This document shows, one piece after another, positions 8,578 through 19,578 of a DNA stretch of 64,000 nucleotides. The stretch is from positions 186,001 to 250,000 of the forward strand of contig NZ_CP023451.1 of the NCBI RefSeq assembly GCF_002355275.1, in the 5' to 3' direction. This stretch comes from Rhizorhabdus dicambivorans (lineage in GTDB: Bacteria > Pseudomonadota > Alphaproteobacteria > Sphingomonadales > Sphingomonadaceae). The notes below the pieces were generated by a model. The model did not search any database. It had not been told where the DNA came from and worked only from the letters and a program-made list of their open reading frames with translations. The position numbers and the translations under genes are program-made. Numbering within the stretch: the first letter of the stretch is position 1; every line of letters begins with the position of its first letter.

Positions 8578-10054
8578 GTGCCGTGACGGCCTGGTCCTTG
8601 ATCTTCCGCTGGTGACCGCGGTGCCCGATCACGGCAGGAAAGTCATTGCTGCCGTCGATGCCGAGGCTAAGGCGCTCGGTGTCCGCGTCGGCATGACCGT
8701 GACGAAGGCCCGAGCGTTTGCCCCTGAATTGCAGGTCGTCGATGCCGACCCGGAGGGCGACCTGCAGGGACTTCGCGATCTCGCGCTATGGGCGGGCCGC
8801 CGATACTCACCCTTCGTATCACCGGATGCGCCCGACGGAATCTGGCTCGACATCACCGGCTGCGCGGGTCTCTTTGGCACCGAGAAGGCGCTGCTCAAGG
8901 ATCTCCATCGCCGTGTTGCCGCGTCGGGGCTGGCTCTGCAGATCGCTGTGGCCGACACTGCAGGCTGCGCCCATGCCGTTGCGCGGCATGTACCCGCCGG
9001 CCGGCCGGTCACGATCGAGCCGGGCGGACACCGCACTGCCATTTCCATCCTGCCGATATCGGCGTTGCGATTGCCAGGACGCGAGGTCGAAGGTTTGCGC
9101 AAGCTCGGATTTGAGCGGATCGAACAGCTCATCGGTGCGCCGCGCGGCCCTCTCGCCAAACGGTTCGGCCGCGAATTGCATCGGCGGCTGGATCAGGCGC
9201 TCGGCTTCGTGCCCGAGCCGATCGAGCCGATCTACCCTGAACATCTGCCGCGGGCCCGTCGAGGTTTCATGGAGCCGATCGCGACACCTGAAGCCTTCGC
9301 CCAGGTGATCGGCGATCTCGTTGCCGATGTGGTGGGGCAGCTCACCTGTATCGGCAAGGGTGCTCGCCGATTGGATTGCTATTTCCACCGTGTGGACGGC
9401 CACAATCAGGCGATCCGCATCGGGACCGCAACCGCATCCCGCGACGCAGGCCATCTCGCGAAATTGCTGTGCGCTAAGATCGAGACGGTCGAGCCAGGGC
9501 TTGGCATTGAGGCAATGACCCTCGTGACGCCGCTGGCTGACGCGCTCGCGGCCCAACAGGATGAAGGGTTGGAAAGCCCGCGACGCGGGCCGAACCTCGC
9601 CTCTCTGGTCGATGCGCTCGCCAACCGTTTTGGTCCACGGAGCCTGCATCGGGCGGCACCGCACGCGAGCAGTATGCCTGAGCGCTCGATCACCACGATG
9701 CCCGCCCTTGCGAAAGATAGCGGCGCCCAGTGGGACGATGACCTCCCTCGCCCCGCCCGCATGTTGGATCGACCCGAGCCAATCGACGTGGTCGCCCTGC
9801 TGCCAGACGATGCCCCTCGCCTCTTCGTGTGGCGTCGAAAGCGCTATCGGGTGACCCGAGGCGATGGTCCGGAACGCTTGCACGGCGAATGGTGGCGCGA
9901 GAGCGGCAATGAGGCCGACAAGGCGCTGATCGTCCGGGATTATTATCAGGTCGAGACCGAGACAGGCGGTCGGTACTGGCTGTTCCGGCTCGGTGACGGC
10001 GTAAATCCGGCTACGGGCACCATGCGCTGGTTCATCCACGGTGCGTTCGCATGA
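8498..10054 (+). CDS. imuB: ImuB, Y-family polymerase-like mutasome hub
   Basis: The start is set at the ATG at 8498 ([19 protein letters not shown]), which matches the family N-terminus; the upstream extension in frame lies within imuA. The 518 residues cover Y-family palm, fingers and little-finger regions ([11 protein letters not shown] in the palm). The catalytic acidic motif normally reading DxDxFFA is replaced by SLFLPHW, so it should be polymerase-inactive. Its known role is to link the beta clamp, ImuA and DnaE2. The last codons overlap the dnaE2 start (ATGA). Confidence 0.93.
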   Translation: MRRVVSLFLPHWSTDRLRRKIAKLSPECRDGLVLDLPLVTAVPDHGRKVIAAVDAEAKALGVRVGMTVTKARAFAPELQVVDADPEGDLQGLRDLALWAGRRYSPFVSPDAPDGIWLDITGCAGLFGTEKALLKDLHRRVAASGLALQIAVADTAGCAHAVARHVPAGRPVTIEPGGHRTAISILPISALRLPGREVEGLRKLGFERIEQLIGAPRGPLAKRFGRELHRRLDQALGFVPEPIEPIYPEHLPRARRGFMEPIATPEAFAQVIGDLVADVVGQLTCIGKGARRLDCYFHRVDGHNQAIRIGTATASRDAGHLAKLLCAKIETVEPGLGIEAMTLVTPLADALAAQQDEGLESPRRGPNLASLVDALANRFGPRSLHRAAPHASSMPERSITTMPALAKDSGAQWDDDLPRPARMLDRPEPIDVVALLPDDAPRLFVWRRKRYRVTRGDGPERLHGEWWRESGNEADKALIVRDYYQVETETGGRYWLFRLGDGVNPATGTMRWFIHGAFA

Positions 10055-13000
10055 GCGAGGTCGACGCCAACTATGTCGAGCTGCAGGTTACGACGCACTT
10101 CAGCTTCCTGAGGGGCGCATCATCCCCCGAGGAGCTGTTCGCCGCGGCCGCATTGCTCGGATTGCCTGCTCTCGGCGTCGTTGATCGAGGATCGGTCGCC
10201 GGCATCGTCCGGGCCTGGGATGCCGAACGGACCACCGGCGTTCGTGCCATCATCGGATGCAGGATCGATCTGAGCGACGGCACGGCGCTACTGCTCTATC
10301 CGACGGATCGCGCAGCCTATGGCCGAATGTGCCGACTGCTCAGCATCGGCAAAGAACGCGGCGGCAAGGGAGCCTGTCATCTCGACTGGTCGGATGTCGA
10401 ACAATGGAATGACGGGCTCATCGCGATCCTGAGTCCTGACCGGGCAGACGTCGGCACCGAGGCCGCCCTTGCGCGGACGAAACGGATTTTCGCCGACCGT
10501 GCCTATCTGGCTCTGACGATCCGGCGGCGACCGAAAGATGCGATCCGGCTGCGTGATCTCGCGAACCTGGCGGCTGCGGCTCGCGTTCCTACGGTCGCGA
10601 CCAATGACGTGCTCTACCACGCGGCGGAGCGCCACATGCTGCAGGATGTTGTCACTTGCATCCGGGAGAAATGCACGATCGACGAATTGGGCGCTCGGCG
10701 CGAGCGGTTCGCCGATCGGCATCTCAAGACCGGCCAGGAAATGGAGCGGCTGTTCCGTCGCTATCTCAAGGATGCGTCGCCCGTCTCTCGCACGCTCGAG
10801 ATCGCAGCGCGGTGCAGTTTCAGCCTTGAGGAGCTCCGTTACCAATATCCGGATGAGATCAATGTGCCCGGCCGGACGCCGCAGGAGGAGCTGGAGCGGC
10901 TGACCTGGGAGAAAGCCCCCGACCGCTATCCCGAGGGGGTCGATGACAAGGTGCGCTCGCAACTGGTGCACGAACTGAAGCTCATCGCGGACCTTGAGTA
11001 TGCGCCCTATTTCCTGACCGTCCATTCCATCGTGACCGAAGCGCGGCGGCGCGAGATTATCTGCCAGGGACGTGGGTCGGCCGCGAACAGTGCCGTTTGC
11101 TACGTGCTGGGCATCACCTCGATCGATCCGGTGCGCTCGGAATTGCTGTTCGAGCGTTTCGTGTCGGCCGAGCGGCGCGAGCCGCCCGATATCGACGTCG
11201 ATTTCGAGCATGAGCGCCGGGAGGAAGTGATCCAGTGGATTTATGAGACTTATGGGCGGACGCACTCGGCGCTGACGGCCGTCGTGACCCGCTATCGCGC
11301 GCGGGGCGCGGTCCGCGAAGTCGGCAAGGCGCTCGGCCTGAGCGAGGACATGACGGCGGGTCTGGCCGGGTCCGTCTGGGGATGGAGCCAGGATGGCGTC
11401 GAGGAAAAACACGCGGAAGAGCTCAATCTGGACCTCGCCGACCGGCGCCTGGTGCTGACCCTGGAATTGGCCCGTCAGCTCATCAATACGCCGCGCCATT
11501 TGTCGCAGCATCCTGGCGGATTCGTGCTGACGCGCGATCGGCTTGACGAACTGGTGCCCATCGAGCCGGCTGCGATGGAAGATCGACAGGTGATCGAATG
11601 GGACAAAGACGATATCGATCTCCTGGGCTTCATGAAGGTCGATGTCCTGGCGCTGGGCATGTTGTCGTGCATGCGGCGGGCGTTCGAGTTCATGGAGAAT
11701 GACAAGGGCCTGAAGCTCGATCTCGCGACCATCCCCGCCGAGGATCCGGCGACCTACGCGATGATCCGCAAGGCCGATACCTTGGGTGTCTTCCAGATCG
11801 AGAGCCGCGCACAGATGGCGTCCATTCCGTTGATGGCGCCGCGCACCTTCTATGATCTGGTCATTCAGGTGGCGATCGTGCGCCCCGGGCCGATCCAGGG
11901 CGATATGGTCCACCCTTATCGTCGCCGGCGCAACGGCGAGGAGGCCGTCACCTATCCGACCGAGGAACTGCGGCGCGTGCTCGAGAAGACCTTGGGGGTG
12001 CCGCTGTTTCAGGAGCAGGCGATGCGCGTGGCCATCGAATGCGCTGGCTTCACACCGAGCGAAGCGGATCTGCTTCGGCGCGCGATGGCGACGTTCAAGC
12101 TGACAGGCGGCGTCTCACATTTTCGGGACAAGCTGATCGATGGCATGGTCGCGCGCGGATACGATCAGGAATTCGCGGAGCGCACCTTCAAACAGATCGA
12201 GGGCTTCGGCTCCTATGGTTTCCCGGAAAGCCACGCCGCGAGCTTTGCGCTGATCGCCTACGCCAGCAGTTGGGTGAAATGCCATCATCCAGATGTGTTT
12301 TGCGCCGCGCTGCTAAATGCCCAGCCCATGGGCTTTTATGCCCCGGCCCAAATCGTCCGCGACGCGCGTCAGCATGGCGTCGAGATCCGCCCGATCGACG
12401 TCAATCACAGCCGCTGGGATTGCACCCTTGAGCCAACGGGCGGCCGCTATCTCGCCGTTCGGCTGGGCCTTCGCATGGTGAATGAGCTCGCCAACCGCGA
12501 TGCCGCGGCGATCGTCACGGCGCGCGCCGATCAACACTATGAGAGCGTCGAGGAAATCCAGCGGCGTGCCGGCGTGGGGCGCGGCGCTCTGGATCGGATC
12601 GGCGAAGCCGATGGGTTCGGCTCATTGGGGAACAATCGGCGTGAGGGACTGTGGAGCGTTAAGGGGCTCGGCAATGCAGCATTGCCCTTGTTCGCTGCGG
12701 CGGACGAACGTGAAGGCAAGCTACGCCAGGAAGCGATCGAGCCGACGGTCATCCTTGCGCCTATGGGCGCCGGCGCGGAAGTGGTCGAGGATTATCGGGC
12801 CTCTGGCCTGTCGCTGCGGGCTCATCCGCTGGCGTTCCTGCGCGACGAATTGCGCAATCGCAAGATGATCACCTGCGATGAGCTGCAGTCCATGAAAGAC
12901 GGCCGCTGGATCAATCTCGCGGGGATCGTGCTGGTCAGACAGAAGCCGGGCTCCGCCAAGGGCGTCATGTTCATCACGCTGGAGGACGAAACGAACGTCG

Positions 13001-13320
13001 CCAACCTGGTGGTATGGACCAACGTGTTCGAGAAGCATCGGCGCGCCGTCCTGGGTGCGTCGATGATGGGCGTGCGAGGCCAGGTGCAGCGCGAGGGCGA
13101 GGTGATCCATGTGGTCGCCCAGCGGCTCGATGATTTGTCGCCGCTCCTTGCCAGCGTTGGCACACGCACGGATGTCGCCGATATCTACCGGGTTAGTCGC
13201 GCTGACGTGGCCAAACATCCGCTGCGGTGCGATCCCCGTGATCTGGTATCGTGGGATCGCAGATCGCTGACGCCACCGCCTGATCCCGGCATAAGGGTCC
13301 GTTCGCGTGATTTCCGCTGA
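10051..13320 (+). CDS. dnaE2: DnaE2 error-prone DNA polymerase III alpha subunit
   Basis: A 1089-aa C-family polymerase. N-terminal PHP domain ([15 protein letters not shown]); palm motif [15 protein letters not shown] near residues 380-395 with the metal-binding aspartates; helix-hairpin-helix region; C-terminal OB fold ([21 protein letters not shown]). The C-terminus IRVRSRDFR is the RSRDF signature of DnaE2 rather than replicative DnaE1. The gene is coupled to imuB by a 4-bp overlap and shares the upstream LexA box, so it should be induced by DNA damage and act in mutagenic lesion bypass. Confidence 0.96.
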   Translation: MSEVDANYVELQVTTHFSFLRGASSPEELFAAAALLGLPALGVVDRGSVAGIVRAWDAERTTGVRAIIGCRIDLSDGTALLLYPTDRAAYGRMCRLLSIGKERGGKGACHLDWSDVEQWNDGLIAILSPDRADVGTEAALARTKRIFADRAYLALTIRRRPKDAIRLRDLANLAAAARVPTVATNDVLYHAAERHMLQDVVTCIREKCTIDELGARRERFADRHLKTGQEMERLFRRYLKDASPVSRTLEIAARCSFSLEELRYQYPDEINVPGRTPQEELERLTWEKAPDRYPEGVDDKVRSQLVHELKLIADLEYAPYFLTVHSIVTEARRREIICQGRGSAANSAVCYVLGITSIDPVRSELLFERFVSAERREPPDIDVDFEHERREEVIQWIYETYGRTHSALTAVVTRYRARGAVREVGKALGLSEDMTAGLAGSVWGWSQDGVEEKHAEELNLDLADRRLVLTLELARQLINTPRHLSQHPGGFVLTRDRLDELVPIEPAAMEDRQVIEWDKDDIDLLGFMKVDVLALGMLSCMRRAFEFMENDKGLKLDLATIPAEDPATYAMIRKADTLGVFQIESRAQMASIPLMAPRTFYDLVIQVAIVRPGPIQGDMVHPYRRRRNGEEAVTYPTEELRRVLEKTLGVPLFQEQAMRVAIECAGFTPSEADLLRRAMATFKLTGGVSHFRDKLIDGMVARGYDQEFAERTFKQIEGFGSYGFPESHAASFALIAYASSWVKCHHPDVFCAALLNAQPMGFYAPAQIVRDARQHGVEIRPIDVNHSRWDCTLEPTGGRYLAVRLGLRMVNELANRDAAAIVTARADQHYESVEEIQRRAGVGRGALDRIGEADGFGSLGNNRREGLWSVKGLGNAALPLFAAADEREGKLRQEAIEPTVILAPMGAGAEVVEDYRASGLSLRAHPLAFLRDELRNRKMITCDELQSMKDGRWINLAGIVLVRQKPGSAKGVMFITLEDETNVANLVVWTNVFEKHRRAVLGASMMGVRGQVQREGEVIHVVAQRLDDLSPLLASVGTRTDVADIYRVSRADVAKHPLRCDPRDLVSWDRRSLTPPPDPGIRVRSRDFR

Positions 13321-13590
13321 TCCTGTCCAAACTCGCCGGCTCGCAGCTCCGGGGGAAAACGAGAGAAGTTCGGCGCAGTGGGAGCTTGTCATTAGACTAG
13401 CCGGTCGGTGCATAGGTATTCGGGCGAGAGACATCATTCCAGCTCATGGCAGGGAGCCTGGACCATTCCTATATCGCCTTCGGGGGCCAGCTTACGGCCA
13501 ACGCGTCACAGTGTTTCTGTTCACGCCATTGACGTGTGAGCGGGTGAACGAGGCGCGCCAGCAACAGCCGGAGCAGGAAAGCAGCGTTTC

Positions 13591-15744
13591 ATGGTATCTT
13601 CGTCCGCCGCGACAGTTGAAGCCCTCATCGCGACACTGCTTGCGACACGGAATCAGACCGACATGATTGCCAAGCTGGGCCAATCGCCGCGGCCTGCGAT
13701 GTCCAAGGCGATCGGCGCCGAGATCCGGTCCGCAATCGAGACGCTCGGCGGTCATATCGAAGCAAAACGCCGCCGCGAGGCGACCGTGACGCTCCTCGCG
13801 CTGTTGTACATCGATGCCGCCTATGTGGTGCCCCGCCTGCGCCGGGCAGGTGTGCTGCGTGCTTCGCGTTACGGCTACGCCGGCAATCTGATCGGCACCC
13901 TCGCCAAGACCGCACTCCAGATACGGCCGTTGTTGAACGCTCCAGAACGCGCTCGCTATTTCGAGTCCGTGATTGCGCTCAGCAAATTGGCCTCCAACGC
14001 GCGCGCGCTCTACGACGAAATCGTCAAAATCCTCGGGAGCCGGCGAGATTGCGTTCTCAAGACCCTGCTCGTGATTCTCAATAACCAGTTCTACCAGGGC
14101 TGGGTCGCCGACCCTTCGCAGCCGTCCTGGTCGCCTCGCCGCTACACCACGGAAGAATATGTAGACGGCGCCTCGCTGATCTTCTCGATCTATGCCTCGC
14201 TGTTCCCGATCACCGACGAATGCTGCAATCACGTCGATATTGCTGCCATCACGACGGACGCGGTGGTCTATGAACGACTGCTCCTCGCGGCCGTGCGCCT
14301 CACAAAATTCAAGGACGCGGAAACCCAGATTGATGGGTTGCCCTATCAAGCGACGCTCGAAGGCGAGACCGTCACAATCTCATCGATCGACCCGGACATA
14401 GAGCGCTCCGTCCGCTTGGGCTACATTCAGAGCGACAATCAAGCGATCATCCGGATCCACCGTTTCCGGAACTCAAACCCGCCGATGTCCATGAGTGACT
14501 TTCTCGACATGGGCTTTGAACGTGACGCCTTTCCCGGCTTGCTCGAACTCGCGGAAAAGCCGGTCAGACGCTATCGAATGATGCTGCCGACGGCGCCGGA
14601 AATCTTCTCGATCTTCGCTGGGGACCAGATGTTTCGCGAGGAGGTGGAGAGCCTCCTCCTCCTCGATGTCAACAACTTTGGGAACGTCAGCGATCTGATC
14701 GCCGATGTGAATGAGCATGTCACCACCACCGACATCTTCAAATTTCAGAGGTACTTCACCTTCCTGAGCGGTGTGTACCAAAGGGCCTTGGCGCGGATTG
14801 AGGACGAGGCCGAGCGCACATTCCTCACCTTCACGTCGACCGTCTTTGTGATGTCTCACGACAATCTCTTCATGCAGATGATGTTGATTTTTAGGAGCGA
14901 AGCAAAGGTGCGCTCCCTGATCGATCTGATGAAAATGACCATCAGCACCGGTCACATCGATCTGCAATATCGACCGTTGATCGACCTCGGCGGCTACTAC
15001 GTCATTGCCCCTCAGGTGCTGGCCGCCTCGAATCTCGTCCGTAACACCATCGTGGCCAACGGCCTGCGACCGATCGCACTCGGCCCCGAAGACCAGATGG
15101 TGAACGCAGTGATCGACGCGCTCAAATCCGCGGGGTTCAAGGTTGAATCCGGCGTGGAACTGCGTGCTGGCGGGCTCGATTTTGAACTCGACATCGTCGC
15201 CTGGCGCGATGGCCATCTGTTTTTCTTCGAATGCAAGAACGCCTACCACCCGTGCTCACCACACGAGATGCGCAACAGCTATGATCACATTAAGGTCGGG
15301 CGCGACCAGCTGGACAAGCGGCGGCGGGTCTTTTCGGAGACGACCCACAAGAGCCAATTGTTGAAGAAGCATGGCTGGGCGGTCGATCCGTCTGCCGAAG
15401 TCCACACCGGAATCGTCACCGCAAATCGTATCTTTCATGGTGCGGCCCTGAACGGCCATCCGGTTCGCCAGGCGCATGAACTCATCAATGTCCTGACCAT
15501 GGGCAAGCTGAGCGGTGAGGAGCGCAGTCTGTCGATCTGGGCCGGAAGCGAATTCCATGCGCTCGATCTTGTGACCTATCTCGAGGGCGATTCCATCGCC
15601 GCCAAACAACTTGCGGCGCTCGACCCCACAGACTGGGAAGTCGCGATGGGATACAGGCGACTTACGCTCGCGACCTATGTCCTTGATCCTCTGAAACTTC
15701 AGGGGATCATGGAGGCAAGCTACCCGGCCGTTGAACACGCATGA
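13591..15744 (+). CDS. Large protein with C-terminal PD-(D/E)XK nuclease domain
   Basis: A 717-aa protein. The first 490 residues are mostly helical and match no family I recognise. The C-terminal part (about 496-580) has a nuclease core: an opening helix EDQMVNAVIDALKSAGF, then D534 in FELDIVAW and E547-C-K549 in FFFECKNAY, a classic D...ExK site. The next gene begins 17 bp after its stop, so the two are likely co-transcribed. The size, nuclease tail and neighbourhood (HEPN, TIR and Mrr genes) point to a defence protein; this is inference. A 270-bp non-coding gap separates it from dnaE2. Confidence 0.8.
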   Translation: MVSSSAATVEALIATLLATRNQTDMIAKLGQSPRPAMSKAIGAEIRSAIETLGGHIEAKRRREATVTLLALLYIDAAYVVPRLRRAGVLRASRYGYAGNLIGTLAKTALQIRPLLNAPERARYFESVIALSKLASNARALYDEIVKILGSRRDCVLKTLLVILNNQFYQGWVADPSQPSWSPRRYTTEEYVDGASLIFSIYASLFPITDECCNHVDIAAITTDAVVYERLLLAAVRLTKFKDAETQIDGLPYQATLEGETVTISSIDPDIERSVRLGYIQSDNQAIIRIHRFRNSNPPMSMSDFLDMGFERDAFPGLLELAEKPVRRYRMMLPTAPEIFSIFAGDQMFREEVESLLLLDVNNFGNVSDLIADVNEHVTTTDIFKFQRYFTFLSGVYQRALARIEDEAERTFLTFTSTVFVMSHDNLFMQMMLIFRSEAKVRSLIDLMKMTISTGHIDLQYRPLIDLGGYYVIAPQVLAASNLVRNTIVANGLRPIALGPEDQMVNAVIDALKSAGFKVESGVELRAGGLDFELDIVAWRDGHLFFFECKNAYHPCSPHEMRNSYDHIKVGRDQLDKRRRVFSETTHKSQLLKKHGWAVDPSAEVHTGIVTANRIFHGAALNGHPVRQAHELINVLTMGKLSGEERSLSIWAGSEFHALDLVTYLEGDSIAAKQLAALDPTDWEVAMGYRRLTLATYVLDPLKLQGIMEASYPAVEHA

Positions 15745-15761
15745 TGCGGACACGCCGATAG

Positions 15762-16859
15762 ATGGCCGACAACAAGAACCAGCACTTCGTCCCTCGGGTC
15801 CACCTTCGGCCGTTCACGGTCAACGGAGAGGGGCTGGCGATCAACCTGTTCAATCTCGATCGCATGAAGGCCATTCCCAACGCACCCGTCAGGAATCAAT
15901 GCTCGGGCGACTATTTCTACGGGCAAAACAAGCTTCTCGAGAACGCGATCAACTTCATCGAGGACCCTTATGGGCCGATCGTCCGCCACTTGTCCGATGG
16001 CGGCGCGGTCGGTTCAGCGGTCAAGGTCGTCCTCAAGCGGTTCATCTATCTCCAATACCTCCGGACGGAAGCCGCCTCGCTGAAAGCCAGTGAAATGGCG
16101 CTGGCGCTGCAAGATGTTCCTGGATCCGACCTTCCCGTGCCAACGGTGAAGGAGGCATCGAAGGAGGCCGTCCAGGCCGCGATGCTGAACTACAAGGACA
16201 CGATGCGGATCGTCGACGATCTCACGCTTTGCATCGCGCGAAACCGGTCAGACCTCCCATTCTTCACCTCCGACGATCCGGCCATCCTGACCAACCGCCT
16301 GCATATTCAACGGCCGCGCAAGGGCCGACCGAGTTTCGGGGTAAAGACCGCTGGGGCCATCTTTTTCCTGCCGCTCTCACCTTCTCTCTGCGCAATCCTT
16401 TACGACGGGGCTGTCTACACCTCTGGCCACCGGGCGCACTGGATCGACATCGATCGGCACCAGGATATCGAGGCGCTCAACGCCCATCAGGTTCTTGGCT
16501 GCTGGGCCAACGTGTATTTCCGGGAATGGGGCGATCGCGATACAATTGCGTCGCAGGTAGAGGCCGGTAAACCCGGACGGCCTGCCACTCGGCAAACGGT
16601 GACCCAGGCCGTCCTCGAAAAGAGCGACGATTGGGGCGAATATTACGCCGTCAGGAAGCCCACCGATATCAGAAACGGGGAGAAGGTCCTTGTCCATGTA
16701 GCGACGAACCACCCAGCCCCTTCGACCTGGCCCTCATTTCTGCGCTTCCGCTCGAACGCGCACGCCTACTCGAATGACACCGGCGCCGGCTTGACCCGCC
16801 GATGGTGCCTTGAACAGGGATTCGTGCAGGGAAGCGGCTATCGAAAGATCTCGGTCTAG
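15762..16859 (+). CDS. DUF4238 domain protein
   Basis: A 365-aa protein starting NKNQHFVPRVHLRPFTVNGEG, the N-terminal signature of DUF4238 (QHyVPr.yLr.F). Also typical is the central WIDIDRHQDIEALNAHQVLGCWANVYF stretch and FFTSDDPAI. The biochemical activity of the family is unknown; its members often occur in accessory and defence regions. It follows the 717-aa nuclease gene by 17 bp and probably acts with it. No strong ribosome site is visible, which also suggests coupling. Confidence 0.85.
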   Translation: MADNKNQHFVPRVHLRPFTVNGEGLAINLFNLDRMKAIPNAPVRNQCSGDYFYGQNKLLENAINFIEDPYGPIVRHLSDGGAVGSAVKVVLKRFIYLQYLRTEAASLKASEMALALQDVPGSDLPVPTVKEASKEAVQAAMLNYKDTMRIVDDLTLCIARNRSDLPFFTSDDPAILTNRLHIQRPRKGRPSFGVKTAGAIFFLPLSPSLCAILYDGAVYTSGHRAHWIDIDRHQDIEALNAHQVLGCWANVYFREWGDRDTIASQVEAGKPGRPATRQTVTQAVLEKSDDWGEYYAVRKPTDIRNGEKVLVHVATNHPAPSTWPSFLRFRSNAHAYSNDTGAGLTRRWCLEQGFVQGSGYRKISV

Positions 16860-16937
16860 CGTGTGGGCGCCGATAGCGCGATTTCCGCTGACGCACCCGG
16901 CCCGGAACGCAGCGCAAGAAACAGCGAATAGGGCTCT

Positions 16938-17447
16938 CTACTCGCCGCCAAATGCGGGATGATATGTGACGATGCCGCTGTGGTGCTGCTGATCGAACGA
17001 GAGCCGCTGAAAAAACTCTGGCGGGGCTCCTGCTAACCGCAGGTCGGGATCGACGGCAAAGCCGAACCGGCGGTAGTAAGCGGGATCGCCGAGAACCACG
17101 CATCCTTTCGAGCCTTGCCGCTTCAGGTCGGTGAGACCTGCCTCGATCAGCGCACTGCCGACGCCCTCTCGTTGGCAATTTGGGTCAACCGACACGGGGC
17201 CAAGCCCAAACCACCCGTCGAGAATGCCGTCGATCATGACTGGGGAGAATGCGACATGGCCTACGATATTCCCACCGTTGGCAGCGACAAGCGAGATCGT
17301 CAGCGCACCCGCATTGCGCAGCCCATCAACGATTGAGGCCTCGTTGCCGTCACTGTGCTCCGCTGCGAGGAAAGCGGAAGTAGTTACGGCGCGGATAAAT
17401 TCCTCGTCCGCAGGTTTCTCGGGTCGTATCTGCATCGGTATCATCAT
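16938..17447 (-). CDS. GNAT-family N-acetyltransferase (YhbS-like)
   Basis: The frame is open further upstream, but the family begins at the Met cluster MMIPMQIRPEK, so the start is put at 17447 (169 aa; 17444 and 17435 are alternatives). IRPEKPADEEFIRAV is the GNAT opening, GLGPVSVDPNCQREGVGSALIEAGL holds the acetyl-CoA pyrophosphate loop (Q/R-x-x-G-x-G/A), and GDPAYYRRFGF is the YhbS-type motif. The acceptor substrate cannot be read from sequence. It lies convergent with the DUF4238 gene. Confidence 0.88.
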   Translation of the reverse strand: MMIPMQIRPEKPADEEFIRAVTTSAFLAAEHSDGNEASIVDGLRNAGALTISLVAANGGNIVGHVAFSPVMIDGILDGWFGLGPVSVDPNCQREGVGSALIEAGLTDLKRQGSKGCVVLGDPAYYRRFGFAVDPDLRLAGAPPEFFQRLSFDQQHHSGIVTYHPAFGGE

Positions 17448-17514
17448 AGCAAAGTGTCGAAGGCCCTCAACGGTAGGGCGGCGGCCTATCGATAGGTTCA
17501 GCCTGACGAAGGTC

Positions 17515-18918
17515 TCATGCAATATCGCCCAACAGGTCGCCCATGGCGTTGTTCGAGGTCGGTGTCCAAGCCGTGAGCCGTTCGGCGATTGCACAGAAGC
17601 AGCGCGCGAAGGCGACCTGGCCGCGATGAATGTCAATCGCGTGGTCAGGCTCGCCCGTATGAACGATGGCGCTGCGGGCATAGTAGATCGCCAGAACGCT
17701 GGCCTGATAGTTCGCCACGCCTGGCACCCCTTTGATGCAAATCCCAATCCGGCGCCGCAGGCGCTCTGCAATCGCGGGGGCATATTGGTCCGTGAGCAGC
17801 GTCTCGAACGCCACCGCCAGCGCGACGATCGCCTCCGCCTCGTTCGCCCGGGCACTGAACGACTGCCGGAACCAGTCCAAGGCAGTGAGCAGACGGCGGT
17901 AAAGGCGGTTCTCCGGTTTCGAATGCGTGGCGATACTGACGTGACGAAAATAGCCTCGCTCCACCGTGTTCAACGCCTGCGTCACCTTCGCCGCAAGCCG
18001 CCGCATGCGGGACGTCGCCAGTGCGGTGGTGGAGAGCGTCGCGGCGACGTCAGAGAGCTTGGCCAGCTCGAGCTGGGAGACGTTCATGGGCACGCGGCGC
18101 GTGGACATCGGGCGGCCAGGGATCGCCTCACCGATCATATAATGGGCGATGTCGAGCGTCTCGAAATTGTTGACGAAGGACGAATTGCGGTGCCGGTCGA
18201 GCGGCCCGACTGCCTCCTGCGACAGGCTATGCAGCATCAGCAGGTTCGCCGCTGCCACCCTGATCTTGAGTGAATAGACGAACTGGTTCTCGTACATATC
18301 GCCAGTGAACGACGTGAGGCGGACCAGCATGAGCGGGTTCTTTCCGAACCACTTTGCCGAGTAAGCGAAGTGCCGGAAATCCGACTTGTCTATGCGCTGC
18401 TTCACGCCGAGCCCCCTTGCCATCCGCTCGATGCTGGCGACGGCCGCGTCGAACGAATTGCTCTGGGTACTCACGGCGAAGCCCGCGCTCCTGAAGATCG
18501 CCTCGGAGCGGAGCTTGCTGTCCTTCGCGAAGATCCGCGGCATCTCCATCCCGAAACCTGTCAGCGGATAGAGGACGAAGCCCGGCCTGTCGGCGCCTGC
18601 GGTCGCGAGCCCGGCGATGACCCGCGCGGGCACATCCCCGCCCCCATTCTTGGCGGTGTGCAGGATATAGTCGTCGAGCAGAGAGCGCCCGATGTAGAAC
18701 TCGTTCGACCATAGCGTGCGCGCGATCGCCGCGCGGAGCTGCAGGATATGATGCTCGATCGCCTGGCGATCCTTGGCAGACAGCTTGGTTTCGTCCGTGA
18801 CGAGATCGTCGATGCTGTCGAACTGGGTCAGCAGGTTGTGCTTGGCCTTCAGGAAATCGTCGGACTGTTTGAGCTTCTTGCCGAGCGTGACGGTCAGACC
18901 GCCGAGCGTCGAGGTCAT
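17515..18918 (-). CDS. HEPN-motif protein, second gene of a double-HEPN operon
   Basis: A 467-aa protein; its ATG at 18918 overlaps the stop of the upstream gene (ATGA), so translation is coupled. The first 300 residues match nothing I recognise. The C-terminal 110 residues look like an Apea/RiboL-type HEPN domain: helix EAIVALAVAFETLLTD, then RSAIVHTGE with R415 and H420 forming the R-x4-H catalytic motif of HEPN RNases. Role inferred as an RNA-targeting toxin or abortive-infection effector. Unusual is that the partner gene also carries an R-x4-H motif. Confidence 0.78.
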   Translation of the reverse strand: MTSTLGGLTVTLGKKLKQSDDFLKAKHNLLTQFDSIDDLVTDETKLSAKDRQAIEHHILQLRAAIARTLWSNEFYIGRSLLDDYILHTAKNGGGDVPARVIAGLATAGADRPGFVLYPLTGFGMEMPRIFAKDSKLRSEAIFRSAGFAVSTQSNSFDAAVASIERMARGLGVKQRIDKSDFRHFAYSAKWFGKNPLMLVRLTSFTGDMYENQFVYSLKIRVAAANLLMLHSLSQEAVGPLDRHRNSSFVNNFETLDIAHYMIGEAIPGRPMSTRRVPMNVSQLELAKLSDVAATLSTTALATSRMRRLAAKVTQALNTVERGYFRHVSIATHSKPENRLYRRLLTALDWFRQSFSARANEAEAIVALAVAFETLLTDQYAPAIAERLRRRIGICIKGVPGVANYQASVLAIYYARSAIVHTGEPDHAIDIHRGQVAFARCFCAIAERLTAWTPTSNNAMGDLLGDIA

Positions 18919-19451
18919 TCGCCCCCCTCGCTCTTGCGGGACGCCTGCCATTCTCGCGCCGCCGCCTCGATGTCGAACCCTTCGATCGACAGGCCGACAA
19001 TCGTGTTGATGAAGGCCTTCGCCTCGGCGATCACGGCTTCAGCCTCCTCGGGATTGCTGAAGGCTCCTTGGTGCACCACGGCATTGCGCACCGTGTTGAT
19101 CTTCTCGGCCGACGCTTTGAGCGCCTTTCCGATCGGACTCTTGTCCGGCGTCTCGAAATAGATCGGAACGAACAGCCGAGTGACCTTTAGCGGAAGGCCA
19201 TTGGCCCAACGCAGGAACATGTCGACGATGGTGTCATCGAATTCGGTCTTGCGGGCCCATTCCGTCCGAATGGCATAGTTGGCCGCGATCTCCGCTGCCG
19301 TGGCGCAACGGACGATCGCCGCAGATGGCTCTTCTCGAAGGTGCAGGCCGGATAATTTGGTCCATTGTGACTGCAATTTTTCGAGATCGGTGCGTTCGTT
19401 ATAGGGCTTTGACGATTTCTCGCGATGTGCGTTGCTGTTTGCCTTAGCCAT
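18915..19451 (-). CDS. Small HEPN-motif protein, first gene of a double-HEPN operon
   Basis: A 178-aa, helical protein with a charged N-terminus. EPSAAIVRCATAAEIAANYAI fits HEPN helix 1 and KINTVRNAVVHQGAFS holds R122 and H127, an R-x4-H motif in the usual place before the last helix (EAEAVIAEAKAFINTIV). It may be an RNase or, as in MNT-HEPN pairs, part of a two-component system; no nucleotidyltransferase is nearby. It starts 127 bp from the divergent Mrr-like gene, so the two operons share an intergenic promoter region. Confidence 0.78.
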   Translation of the reverse strand: MAKANSNAHREKSSKPYNERTDLEKLQSQWTKLSGLHLREEPSAAIVRCATAAEIAANYAIRTEWARKTEFDDTIVDMFLRWANGLPLKVTRLFVPIYFETPDKSPIGKALKASAEKINTVRNAVVHQGAFSNPEEAEAVIAEAKAFINTIVGLSIEGFDIEAAAREWQASRKSEGGE

Positions 19452-19578
19452 TTGCCCCCCAATTTTGCTGCCCGCCGCCCGATCAGGGCAAGCTCTTCAA
19501 TATCTTTTCTACGATGAAGGTATAGCTTGCGATGCGGGCGGGCTGATCGGAATTGCCCTGCTTATAACGGGGGATTCC

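Noticed and set aside
10288-11913. 541-aa open frame antisense to dnaE2
   Set aside because: Its residues are typical of an antisense frame in GC-rich DNA (His/Asp/Arg-rich, no motif), and the sense strand encodes an unmistakable DnaE2.
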